Source: Zygnema cylindricum
Taxonomy: Eukaryota > Streptophyta > Zygnematophyceae > Zygnematales > Zygnemataceae
Reading direction: 5' to 3'
DNA length: 64,000 bases
Assembly (NCBI GenBank): GCA_037447655.1
Contig: JBBHKE010000918.1
Span: forward strand, 173,414-237,413
Both the position numbers and the translations under genes were made by a program. Below, piece by piece: positions 54,941 through 64,000 of the stretch. The notes beneath the pieces are model-generated. The model did not search any database. It was given only the letters and a program-made list of their open reading frames with translations, and was not told where the DNA came from. Each line of letters opens with the position of its first letter. The first letter of the stretch is position 1.

Positions 54941-56325
54941 CATAGTTTAAAAGTATGCGTTTTTATGGTAGGCCTTTGGTCGGCGCCTTTATCGTAAGTT
55001 GTGTTATGGGCTTTTCATGTGATCTTCTAAGATCGCTATTTTGATCAGCGACCCTCCGATCGTCAGAATCTGACGGTGTAAATAAAATTTTTTGGTCTGA
55101 ATGTTTTAATTGGTCCGAATAGGTCCGAATAGAATATGGGTCTTAAGGTCATATTGTATGTTTTGCGTACAATAGGCATATTGTATGGCCCTACTTTGAC
55201 CTACTTTTGAACTATGGTATGTATTACCTAGTGTTGTGTATCGAGAAGAAATTTATCGCGATAACACCGATGCCGATGGTTATCGTTTATGAGAGGTCCC
55301 AAACGGTCAACCGAAACCATGACCGACCGTTAATCGACTGCTCGCGCCGGATCCGGAACGGATTCGGTTGCCAAATTTTGAGGGTCGGGCACTTGCAGTC
55401 GATTGATTCACCAGAAGAAAAAAAACGGTCGGTTACGGTCGGTCAACCAAAAAACCAAAAAAATGAAAATTTTCTACTGTCCATACAATCCAACATTATT
55501 GTGCTTTGTACTCTTTGGTATCGTGGAAGTACGTGACATCATGATTAACGTCGCAAATCTGACACGGTAATAACACTTTTTATTTCGCAAATCTCAGGGA
55601 ACGCGACAAAGCGTCGCAAATCTGACACGGTGGTACACTATTCATTTCACAAATCTTAGGGAACGCGACAAATCGTAATTGTTGGCTTATTCATACGTCG
55701 TACATTAGTTAATTTTGTACTTTTTCGGTTACGGGCGGGCACGGTTAGTCGCGAGAAATCGAGTGTCGGTTAATTTTTATTTTCGTAAACGCCGGTCGGT
55801 TAACGGTTTACAATTTTGGAGCGTGACGTAACCCGGTCGGGCGTCGGTTACTCAGATTTTGAAAAAAAAAACGGTCGGTTTCGGTTATGTAAAATTTTGA
55901 CTTTTGCGACCTCTGTCGTTTATCGAACGGTCCAAGGTCCCAATATATCGCTCCGAGACCAACAAATTCCTTATCGGCGACAAGTGGATAAAATATAGTC
56001 CGCTCTATAATAATACATTATAATATACTGTATTATATTTTTCATTGTATGTAGCGTGGCATGCCACGCGTAATTACCTATTGCGTACTCTGTGTAACGG
56101 AATAACGACGGTTCGGTACGACGGAATAAGCCATACTATTGTACGGTACAAACCTTACAATTATCGCCGATAGTTATCGGTACCGGTGTTATCGCGATAA
56201 AAAACCGGTTGTTTTATCAGCGATAACACCAGTTTCGATATATCGTGCCAATACATCGATTATGGGCAAGCCAAAAAAATGTACATATTGATTATCGGCA
56301 GAACCTTGCCGATATACAACCCAAC
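54941..56325. mobile_element. 1.39-kb insertion relative to the paralogous spacer, with internal inverted repeats
   Basis: At 62018-62034 the paralogue reads GCAATGTAAGTATTACCAC. Here the two halves (GCAATGTATGTAT and TATTACCAC) are separated by 1385 bp. Inside, TTTATCGCGATAACACCG (55252-55269) recurs inverted at 56184-56201, delimiting about 950 bp with many CGGTC, ACCG and CGGTT motifs. No transposase is visible. It may be a non-autonomous DNA transposon, possibly nested. The superfamily is uncertain. Confidence 0.5.
55549..55674. repeat. 63-bp tandem duplication inside the insertion
   Basis: CGTCGCAAATCTGACACGGT starts both units, and AGGGAACGCGACAAA ends both. Confidence 0.9.
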
Positions 56326-56339
56326 TATTACCACTCTTA

Positions 56340-56531
56340 CATCGCCCGTCATTGTTAGAGTTGATAATACTAATTCGGTTGGGACTTTTTGGCCAAAATT
56401 CACAAAATAGTATTAACAATACGAGGACGTGAACTACAATCTGCCACGTCCCCTTGCACTGATCTGTTATTGTTAATTTTAATTTCGCATTAACACTAAT
56501 AAACATTTAACGCTACTAGCGACGGTCTGCG
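56340..56531. mobile_element. MITE, 192 bp, TA-flanked (copy d)
   Basis: It runs from CATCGCCCGTCATTGTTAG to CTACTAGCGACGGTCTGCG, with TA on each side and the shared interior ACAATCTGCCACGTCC. Its flanks (TTACCACTCT on the left, ACGAAGTATATGTCAG on the right) also flank copy f, so both descend from one insertion that was duplicated with the spacer. Confidence 0.7.
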
Positions 56532-56533
56532 TA

Positions 56534-56830
56534 CCTATGTATATTTTTCTCACAACGAAGTATATGTCAGGGTCAGCAAAAGAATATTAAACTGCAAAAG
56601 GTTGAGCAAGTTAAGTTCGCGGACTTCTTCTGAATAGTCTGAATTCGCAGTGCTTTTAAATTTCCATATTATATCTATGAAAGAATACCTAGAATATTTT
56701 CCACGCGTAAGTGAACTAAATTGTCTAAAACAACAAAATGCAAACAGGGAAATTAAGGGAAAAGGCGTTCCAACACCTTTTTGACCTTAAGAAGTTCACA
56801 CGGGTCGAGACTATTCTTCCCTAATATTCC
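56534..56830 (+). repeat. Upstream module U of unit 8
   Basis: GTATATGTCAGGGTCAGC, AAACTGCAAAAGG, TTCCACGCGTAAGTGAAC and AAGGCGTTCCAACACCTTTT. Shortened relative to unit 5. Confidence 0.6.
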
Positions 56831-56879
56831 ACAACGGCATCCGAGTGCAATCGAGTCTGCTCTCTAGAAATGGCAGCAA

Positions 56880-57580
56880 TAGTCCGCCGCGAATCGAGCG
56901 TTGCAATGCGTATCGAGCCGATGCTAAAGACCCCGACAATTGGTAGATGCATACCGACGCATGCCACGTGGATGGTTTTGAAAGAATGTCGGCTTTTTCT
57001 GTTTCCGACATTCTGTCGACATGACAATATGTAAAAGCGGGCGATGCTGTGATGTCGATTTTATTTCTCAAAGTTACATCGGCGATACGTCAGTTTTGAT
57101 GACGTGACGGCTGACGCCATATGCCGCAAAACTCATGGTTTTTACTAGAGTTCACATGAGAGTTGCTACACCGCCAATCGCTATTAGAGTTAAGGATTAA
57201 ATAGCGTAAAAAAACAATTAGCGTTATTGATTCTAATTTAGTGCCTGAGACGTGGCAGATTATGGTCCACGTACTTAAATAGCGTTATTAATTCTATTTC
57301 AGGTTTTGGGGTCAATATTTAGGGGCACCAAATTAGCGTTATATACTCTAATAGCGATTGGCGGTGTACCAGACGAAACTAACCCTAAAACTCTATGACT
57401 GTAAAACTGCAAAACCGCTACACGTGATAAGTCCAATCAAAATTGAACGTGGTCTGTACGGATGCACGGAGAAATTTGAATTTCTATTCAGCACGACCGT
57501 CAAAAGATGGTTGACTTTGCCGTTTAATTAGACGGCCGGCACAATTGTTCACATTTTACTATTTTAGACTTGTAGACACC
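56880..57580 (+). promoter_or_regulatory. mTERF unit 8 promoter, interrupted by a MITE
   Basis: The distal part has GCGTATCGAGCCGATGC, GCGGGCGATGCTGTGATG and GATGACGTGACGGCTGACG. The MITE at 57169-57366 then separates it from the proximal part: AGTCCAATCAAAATTGAACG (CCAAT box), TGTACGGATGCACGGAG, GACCGTCAAAAGATGG and the core TTTAATTAGACGGCCGGC (57531-57540), 146 bp before the ATG. Confidence 0.7.
57169..57366. mobile_element. MITE, 198 bp, inserted in the unit 8 promoter (copy e)
   Basis: Termini CACCGCCAATCGCTATTAG and CTAATAGCGATTGGCGGTG are perfect inverted repeats, TA-flanked. The sister promoter of unit 4 runs GAGAGTTGCTTCCAGCTGAAAC without interruption (21762-21785). Insertion therefore followed the split of units 4 and 8. 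Confidence 0.9.
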
Positions 57581-57676
57581 ACTTTCCTCCAAAAGACACT
57601 CTTATTTTGCTCTCCCTTCTCTCCCATTCCCCTGCTGCAATTCTTCTCCCCTTTCTCCTTCCCCCTTGGCCATCCG

Positions 57677-58968
57677 ATGGCCTGGGCGTCCTTGCGCTCC
57701 CTCCGGCCGTTCTCTCGCTCTCTCGCTTCTCTCCTCGCTTTGCTCTCTCCGTCCAGCCGGCCGCCAGCTCTCCCTCCACACGTGCCACAAGCCAAGCCAG
57801 CCGCACCCCCCCACCACTCCTCCTGGCAGCAGTTCGCCCGCCTGCACTGTCGCCCTCGCCGCCCACCCAAGGCCCGATGCGAGGCCGAAGACCAGCCCGG
57901 GGCGGGGGGCGGGGAAGGGCACGCCGCAAAACCAGGAGGGGATGCGGCAGAGGGACGAGACCACGTGGCAAGGGGGAGAGAGCACGAGGCAGGGCCAGAA
58001 GCTGACGTGGCAGATGTCACCAAGATTCTGCTCAGTCTGGGGTGCTCCAAGCCGCAGTTGGAGCAACTTTTGAAGAAACATTCTGTCACCCTTGTGAAAA
58101 AAAACAGCATATTCTTAGGAAGGCGACCATTTTCCGTAGGTATGGAATCGAATTACAACAGTATTTCAAATCTTTGGAAAGAGGGTCTCTTCCAAGTCTA
58201 AGTGTTCTTTCTGGTCGAGATGAGCAACATGAATCCGTACTCAACTATCTCCAAGACACTTTGAAAGTGCAAAATTTGGGGAAATTGATTTCTACGTAAC
58301 CTCGGCTCTTAGACTTCCTTCCTGCCACTCTTGAATCCAAATTGCAGCTGTGGTCGAGTCTGGATGTGCCCATCACTGCTTGTATGCTGGAGAAGTACCC
58401 AACTATGTTATCAATTAGTGAAAAGACTTTGAGAGAAGGGATAAACAGAGTCAAAGCCATTTTCCCCGATCCACTCGGTGTAACTATTCTTTCAAAGTTT
58501 CCTATCCTTGGTTGTAAAGACCCCCGAGCATTGCAACAAAGGGCCAAAGGGCTACAAGAGTTATTTGGCAATGACATTACAAAACGACTTTTGTTGAGGC
58601 ACCCGTCCATTCTCTTAGCTCCAACTTCCACAATGGAACACACGTACAAACAGCTTCAACAACATTTTGGAGAAGAGAAAGCCCTGAAAATGATTCAATC
58701 TTGCTCAGGTCTTTTAGGCTTCTCATGGAGTACCTTCGGCCCAAAATTGGTGTTTTTGATGAAGGAAATGGGACGCAGCATAGAGGATGTGGCGGTATAC
58801 CCAACGGTCCTTACATTGTCTCTTGAAAAGCGATTGAAGGCACGTTATGATGCCCTGATGAAGGCCAAAATAGAGAGTATTGACTATTCTTTACAAACCA
58901 TCTTCCATCCAACAATCGAGGCATTTGAAAGAAGATTCGGCGTTTCCTTAATGTATAGTAAAGTGTGA
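57677..58968 (+). pseudogene. mTERF copy 8, one frameshift and one stop
   Basis: The leader is identical in type to copy 1 (MAWASLRSLRPFSRS). At about 58096-58104 one base is lost from the codons for VKNKQ (GTGAAAAAAAACAGC), moving the mTERF region to the next frame. A TAA at 58297-58299 then interrupts the first motif (STAACCT for RYP). From 58300 to 58968 the frame is open, with motifs PRLLDFLPATLE, YPTMLSISEKTL, HPSILLAPTSTM, SGLLGFSWSTFG and PTVLTLSLEKR, ending MYSKV. The well-preserved remainder suggests recent inactivation. Sister of copy 4 by its promoter. Confidence 0.9.
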
Positions 58969-59866
58969 GTGTGAAAAGTCAAGCTCTTATGTTGTTTTTA
59001 GCCTCCTTGGGAATGTGTTTGTGTTTGTCTTCATTCCACTTTTTGCCGCTTGGTGTGGCCATGAAAAATGAACGCCGATCACTGTTGTCAGATTCCGAAT
59101 CATTGTGGATTCATTGTTTTTGGTTCTTGTATATGCTCTCCGCATCTCATGTACCAACATTGAAAGAGCCAACGTACACTGGGAGATTTAATTTTTACTT
59201 CTAGAGGTTAAGAGAAGAGGTTGTGTTGTTGTGTGTTGCAGTATCACCATCACAAATTAGTAACCCTTAAATTTATAGTTTCCTCTCTCTTTACGGAGGT
59301 GAGGGGTTATCAAATTTCTGAGGATGATGTGTTAGTAAATTTGTGATTAGTAGTGGGATGCTATTGTGGTGATTGTTAAAAGGTGGTGGACGAGGAATAA
59401 TGCATTTTTTCCCTTTGGTATAGGTTTCGCTGTCTTTAAACTAATCGCGCCTAGAAATTCAAATTTCTTGTTACTTTGAGTTGATGATTCAAATTTTGTG
59501 ACATTTGTTTACTAGGCTTTGGTCTTGCATTAGGTTTAGAATAGAATTGAATTAAACATTTAGGAGTTTCGCAAGTTTGTACAAAGAAGAGTCGAATGTC
59601 AGTTATTACGCTGAAGTGTTTTATTTCTTTTCTTGCAAATGTTTTCTTTCTGCCCCTTTCAAAAGTATATCTTGGAGGGAAACATAGTGAACTGCTGAAG
59701 ATGTACAGGTTTAACTTCATCAGGAGTATATTTAAAGAATTTAGTGAAATAGTCACAATCTGCAAATTTTCTTTGTTGTATAATGGTTCCTTTTGCAGAT
59801 ATGATGTATCAGGGTATTTACTGTCATCTTCTCAAGTTCACTTTTGTTATTCTTGTCTGATTGCAG
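58969..59866 (+). repeat. 3' flank D1 of unit 8
   Basis: Standard D1 with small deletions. Open frames here are not conserved. Confidence 0.6.
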
Positions 59867-60290
59867 AACCACAAGTTCTAGAATTATGCCTTGAAAAATT
59901 ATGAAGCGACATCGTCATGCTGTCGTGATGGCAAAAATTGTGGGGATTTACAATTCCTTTGTACAATCTTCATTCCAGCAAACGAGGTATTCGATTACAA
60001 ATTTGGAGTTTCTTTAGTGTGTTCAAAAATGTGTTTTCAAAACATTCATTCTTTCCGGTATGTATTTAGCCTTGCTCTAAAAGGTGCTAGCTTCCCTTCA
60101 TGTTTTACATTGGCACTTGTTTAAATGTTTGATTATCGTCCCATAGTCTGTTGGTATTTATTTCACTTTTTACGCTGTGGTGAGGCTGTAACAATGTTGG
60201 CCATGGCAAGGGAATGCTGGATGTTGCTGTCAGTCGAGAATCAATTATGGAATCATCGTTTTTGGTTCTTTTGTATGCTCTCCGAAGTCT
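59867..60290 (+). pseudogene. Fossil mTERF last exon (D2) in unit 8, best preserved
   Basis: After TCTGATTGCAG one can read, with one frame change, MKRHRHAVVMAKIVG (array genes: LKPRYDALMKAKIES), then CTIFIPANEVFDYKFGVSL (array genes: LQTIFNPTNEAFERRFGVSL) and VCSKM (MCSKV). This protein-level match establishes that D2 is an old mTERF 3' end and not merely a flank repeat. The exon ends near 60060; the remainder is its diverged 3' flank. Confidence 0.8.
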
Positions 60291-60821
60291 TGAATTAGAA
60301 AGAGATTTTTCGGAGGAAGGAATTTGAAGGGTAACAGGATGTTGAAGGGTAAAAGGGATAGAGATTTGGTTGAATCTGGTTTTTGCAATGGAATTCATAA
60401 TATTCCATGTTTGTGTATTGTCAAATGGATATAAACCGGTTTCTATAAAAACTAAGGAAAATAATGGCAGAAAAGAATTTCTTACGGTGAGTTTAAATGC
60501 CCAACGTTTTTTGTATTTTCTTAACCAGTGTACGGAAGTTCAATGCTCACAATTGGCGATAATTGGATGGTTTCATAAACAAAAACCCACCGAGAAGCCT
60601 CTTGCTCGGTTATTTCAGAAGTATTAACCACCAATTTTATGGATTGGCTTCTTATGAGAAAGGCTCGGTAACAATTTTGCAGGGTGTTTTTTTAGGAAAA
60701 ATCAAATAACAATTTTGTAGTTTGGTGTTTTAAAAAAATCCCGCTAACCGTAAATGGATTCAAGTTTTCTTACTGGCCATTTTCTCTTACTTCATTTTTT
60801 CTTTTGTATTTTTGTTTCCAG
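60291..60821 (+). other. Methyltransferase upstream intron remnant
   Basis: Homologous to 45481-45990 (CCAACGTTTTTTGTATTTTC, TTTTTAGGAAAAATCAAATAAC). No exon can be established in it. Confidence 0.45.
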
Positions 60822-60911
60822 GTGGATATTCTGAAAATTGTCATAGAAGGTGGAGAATTTGGAGGTATTGCTGGATGGAAAGAAGCGCAAAGTCCAGCCA
60901 AAGTTTGTCAG
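60822..60911 (+). pseudogene. FkbM/METTL-like methyltransferase, SAM-motif exon, copy 3 (correct phase)
   Basis: The exon is 90 bp and reads in one frame: VDILKIVIEGGEFGGIAG, then WKEAQSPAKVCQ, then GTATAGC as donor. The central Asp of the acidic motif is replaced (ATTGTC for ATGGAC), which would remove a key residue. Read in phase 0 it would splice directly to ILVEFHG of the last exon, reproducing the VxQILVExH arrangement of the family. The last exon is deleted here (junction near 61490). Confidence 0.7.
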
Positions 60912-61499
60912 GTATAGCGCTTTTTTTTTATCCTTTTCTTTATTTTTCTTTTTATTTCCCATTCTAATTCTGGTGCTCTTATGTTCTTGTATTGTTGTAT
61001 TCTTGCATTCTTGTATTCTTGTATTCTTGTTTCCTTATATCCTTATATTCTTATATCCTTGTATTCTTATATTATAATATTCTTACATTCTTATAGTCAT
61101 ATATTCGTATTTTAATATTCTTAGGTTCTTATATTGTTATATACTCATATTGTTGTATCGGTATTTGTATTCGTATTCGCTTTTTTTTTCTTTGTAGTAC
61201 ATGGAAAGGATTAAGCACCAAAAAATAAATCAAAAATTACAACCTGTCGTTTTCATTTTGAATTATTTCGTTATACATTGACTTTCTACTGCGTGAAGTT
61301 TTTAAAAATTAGACTTCTAATTCTGGTTTCTATGTGACAACAGCTTCCCGTTTGTACATTTTTACGGAATCCGGATTTTAGAAGTGAGATTAAGCTTAGA
61401 GTTCATAAGTTGTTTTAGGAGTTCATACCGTGTAATTTATATTTTGACGGCAGATTTTCCGACCCACCGTCCTTCGACAGATGCGTATCTTTTGCTGTT
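60912..61499 (+). other. Methyltransferase intron remnant
   Basis: TTCTTGTAT-type repeats to about 61190, then GGTTTCTATGTGACAACAGC. It is cut near 61490, where TGCGTATCTTTT joins long-MITE sequence GCTGTTTCTAAGCCC. Confidence 0.6.
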
Positions 61500-61800
61500 T
61501 CTAAGCCCACTCCGTTAATTGTTGTTTTCCACACTATTTCATGATTTTGGCCAGAAAACGTTGTGACCAAATGAGTGCTTTTAACACCAACTGTGATAGG
61601 CTCTGTATACCGGCCATCGGTTTTTGAGTCATTGAATCGTCACCGTTAATACGTATCGGTTTTAACCATACTAAAATATGTTTTTGCTCCGTGGCTTATA
61701 TTGGCCACCTAATAAAATCATAATTAACACCAATTTATCATTGTTTGAAGAGAACACTCACTCTAATTAAAGTGATTAACACTATTATGAATGGTTGTAC
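61500..61800. mobile_element. Long MITE-like repeat, copy 7 (right part)
   Basis: GTTTCTAAGCCCACTCCGTT to TTAACACTATTATGAATGG matches the right two thirds of the other copies. The left end is deleted. Confidence 0.4.
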
Positions 61801-62041
61801 TTGATACAATTGACGTCGAATCACTCAAATTCAGACTAAGTACTTCTTGTTCCCTTATTCTACCGTACTTAGTGTTTAAAATACTGTACCTCTGCACAAT
61901 TAACATACTGTTTATCGTATATCGCTGTATCGAAATATTGTGTTTTGATCGAGATTTTACTGAGTTCGATACGATGCACGAATCATATTATATCGGAATA
62001 TTTTTCAAAAGTACGAAGCAATGTAAGTATTACCACTACTA

Positions 62042-62249
62042 CACCGCCCATCATTATTAAAGTTAAAAACACTATTTCAGTCACGACTTGTTTTGGCCTA
62101 AAAACACAAAATAGTGTTAACAATACTATTGAAGGACGTGAGCTACAATCTGCCACGTCCACTTACACTAAACTGTTATTGTTAATTCTAATTTGAGTAA
62201 TTTCGCATGAACACTAATAAACTCTTAACGCTTATAACGACGAGTGGTG
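62042..62249. mobile_element. MITE, 208 bp, TA-flanked (copy f)
   Basis: CACCGCCCATCATTATTAA to TTATAACGACGAGTGGTG, TA-flanked, with the interior CTACAATCTGCCACGTCC. Same insertion as copy d, carried by spacer duplication. Confidence 0.75.
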
Positions 62250-62251
62250 TA

Positions 62252-62690
62252 GCTAGGTATGTTTTCCTCACCGCTAAGTATATGTCAGTTACAGAAAAGA
62301 AAACAGTTACCCGATAACTGTTCAGCTAGTTCAGTTTGTGCATTTTCTTCTGAATAGTCTAATTTGCAGTGTTTTAAAAATTCTACATTTTGACTATGAA
62401 AGAATAGCTAGAATAATTTCCAACGCGCACGGGAACAACGTTGTCAAAAACAACAAAGGAGAAGTTTAGGAAAAAGGTGTTCCAACACCTTTTCGACTTT
62501 AGAAGTTCATATGGGTCGAGACTATTCTTCCCTAATACTTCACAATGGTATCTGAGTGAAATCGAGTCTGCTCTCTTACAAATGCAAGCAATAGTCTGCC
62601 GTGAATCGAGTGTTGCAATGCGTCTCTGGCCGAAGCTCGAGACACCGACAATTTTAGATGCATACCGACGCATGCTACGTAGAAGATTTT
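62252..62690 (+). repeat. Upstream module U and a truncated distal promoter
   Basis: GTATATGTCAGTTACAG, AAAAGGTGTTCCAACACCTTTT-type hairpin near 62472-62493, then GCGTCTCTGGCCGAAGC and CCGACGCATGCTACGTAG, which match the distal promoter of units 8 and 9. It is cut off by block R3 at about 62692 before any proximal promoter, marking one more lost unit. Confidence 0.55.
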
Positions 62691-62691
62691 C

Positions 62692-64000
62692 TTTTCATTT
62701 CGCGAATTTTGTAAAATAAATATTTTGTTTTGCTTTTTAATTTAACTTAAAAAAGGTTTTAATTTTCTACTTTTTGAAATTAGGAATGATATTTGAATCT
62801 TCTCAAAAGCATACGTTTTAATTTTAAGTTTTTTCTATATCTGGGACAACTAAAAATGAGAAAAAAGGGTTTAATCACTAAATATATGTTTTCTGAGAGA
62901 ATTTTAGATTTAAAGTAATATCGCGTTTTCATTTTGGAGCATTTACCGGGTATCTTCTCCTCTTTTTGTGTACATGCTGGTCTACCAGATAAAATAGTAA
63001 TAATAAAACAGAAATTGAATAATGATACAAAAAACATTCGAACTCGAACTATCAAATAAAAATCGTAGAAAAGATGGAACCAAAGAGGGCTTATACTTCA
63101 TATTGGAAAATGAACTGCAAATCGCTATTAGTGTTACCAATAGGGACATTTTCGGCACTAAATCGTCTTTATAATCATTTTTAGTTTAATTTTTTTTTTC
63201 TTTTTTTTTTTTTTTTTTTTAAGGGGAGCAATTGAAATATGATGCTCTCGCCTTTCAATTTTATCGTTAAGATTTCGATTGTTTCTTTTAAAGATAATTA
63301 AACTTTACTCAAAAAAAAAAAAATGAAATGAAACTTTTTTGATTGGTTAACAAGATATAAGGATCATTCGGAATCGATATGTTATAGCTTGAAATAATAC
63401 AATGATTATGTATTAATATGAACCTAATAGTAAAATAACATAATCATACCGAAATATACGAACATACGAATATCATAATAATGTAATACGTACTTGGAAT
63501 TTGTAAGGAGTGTCGCAAAGCATATCGAATCGCCGGTATTCGATGCTCCATTATTATTATTTATTATTAATATGCGCTATTATTATTATTTTTATTACTA
63601 TAATTATCATTGAAATTATTATTATTACACTCCATTATTATTATTTATTATTAGTATCCTCCATTATTATTATTATTATTTTATTACTATAATTATCATT
63701 GAAATTATTATTATTACTAGTATTATTATTATTATTTCGACAAAATTGTCGATCTAAGAAAACATTTTCGATTGGTAGACGTTGTACGAAATAATTATAG
63801 GTGGATTTTTTGATAAAATACGCCGCCATCACTAAATTGACATCCTCATAATTGTCATCGAGGACGAGTCAAAGTATGAGGTTCGGTGCAAAAGTCATTG
63901 GACTATGGGAATAGAGGCAAGGGGAGGGGGAGAGAGAGAGAGGGAGAGGTAGAGAGAGTGACAGGGGGAGAGAGGGAAGGGGAGAAGAGGGGGGGGGGGG
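62692..64000 (+). repeat. Dispersed block R, copy 3 (truncated at both ends)
   Basis: Begins inside the block (TTCGCGAATTTTGTAAAATAA, equivalent to about 15245). It contains ATT-rich microsatellites at 63545-63740 and the start of the polypurine tract from about 63910, which runs off the window end in a G-run. No gene. Confidence 0.65.

Overview
This is a nuclear window from a eukaryote with large, AT-rich, repeat-laden intergenic DNA. The clearest protein family is a set of intronless mTERF (mitochondrial transcription termination factor-like) genes with organelle-type leader peptides. Large nuclear mTERF families with C-termini of the type SLEKRLKPRYDAL are typical of the green lineage, and a CDPK/CaMK-like kinase fragment and a Ty1/copia-like solo LTR fit that. 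I infer a land plant or streptophyte alga but cannot name the species. I saw no bacterial-type operon, tRNA, rRNA or CRISPR.

The window is a degenerate tandem array, all on the + strand. The repeating unit is: an upstream module (U), a distal promoter (motifs like CGTATCGG and CGATGCTGT), a proximal promoter with the core TTAATTAGACGGCCGGC, a short leader, an mTERF CDS of about 1.28 kb, a 3' flank (D1, about 0.95 kb), and a second, fossil mTERF last exon with its own 3' flank (D2). D2 is followed by spacer blocks carrying decayed FkbM/METTL-type methyltransferase exons, TA-flanked MITEs and purine-rich tracts.

Four mTERF copies are intact: 6386-7669, 11653-12933, 29182-30471 and 42899-44191. 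Four are broken. The copy at 20119 has a 212-bp internal tandem duplication and a nonsense codon. The copy at 22076 has lost most of its body and holds a solo LTR. The copy at 35611 has two compensating frameshifts, one nonsense codon and no promoter. The copy at 57677 has a frameshift and a nonsense codon. A promoter with a destroyed gene lies at 51338, and orphan D1/D2 segments at about 34936-35560 and 38818-39960 mark further lost copies.

Region by region: 1-4640 has no supportable gene; 4640-10640 is unit 1; 10640-13180 is unit 2, followed by a kinase gene fragment (13257-13626); 14698-17160 is spacer block R1; 17332-24590 holds sister units 3 and 4; 24590-28200 holds a methyltransferase exon and MITEs; 28200-35560 is unit 5 plus methyltransferase exons; 35611-38310 is unit 6; 39960-45480 is unit 7 behind a 2.9-kb duplicated spacer; 45480-50780 holds methyltransferase exons and block R2; 50780-53200 is the GC- and CpG-rich dead unit 9; 53340-60290 holds a methyltransferase exon, a 1.4-kb insertion and unit 8; 60290-64000 holds a third methyltransferase remnant and block R3.

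Two patterns deserve most attention. The first ~370 bp of the CDS (leader and acidic/Gly-rich linker) is GC-rich and almost identical between copies, whereas the mTERF repeats and flanks diverge. Within the repeats, variation piles up at the same relative positions of successive motifs (P+1, P+4, P+5), as expected if the array is diversifying its nucleic-acid recognition, much like restorer-of-fertility-like PPR clusters.
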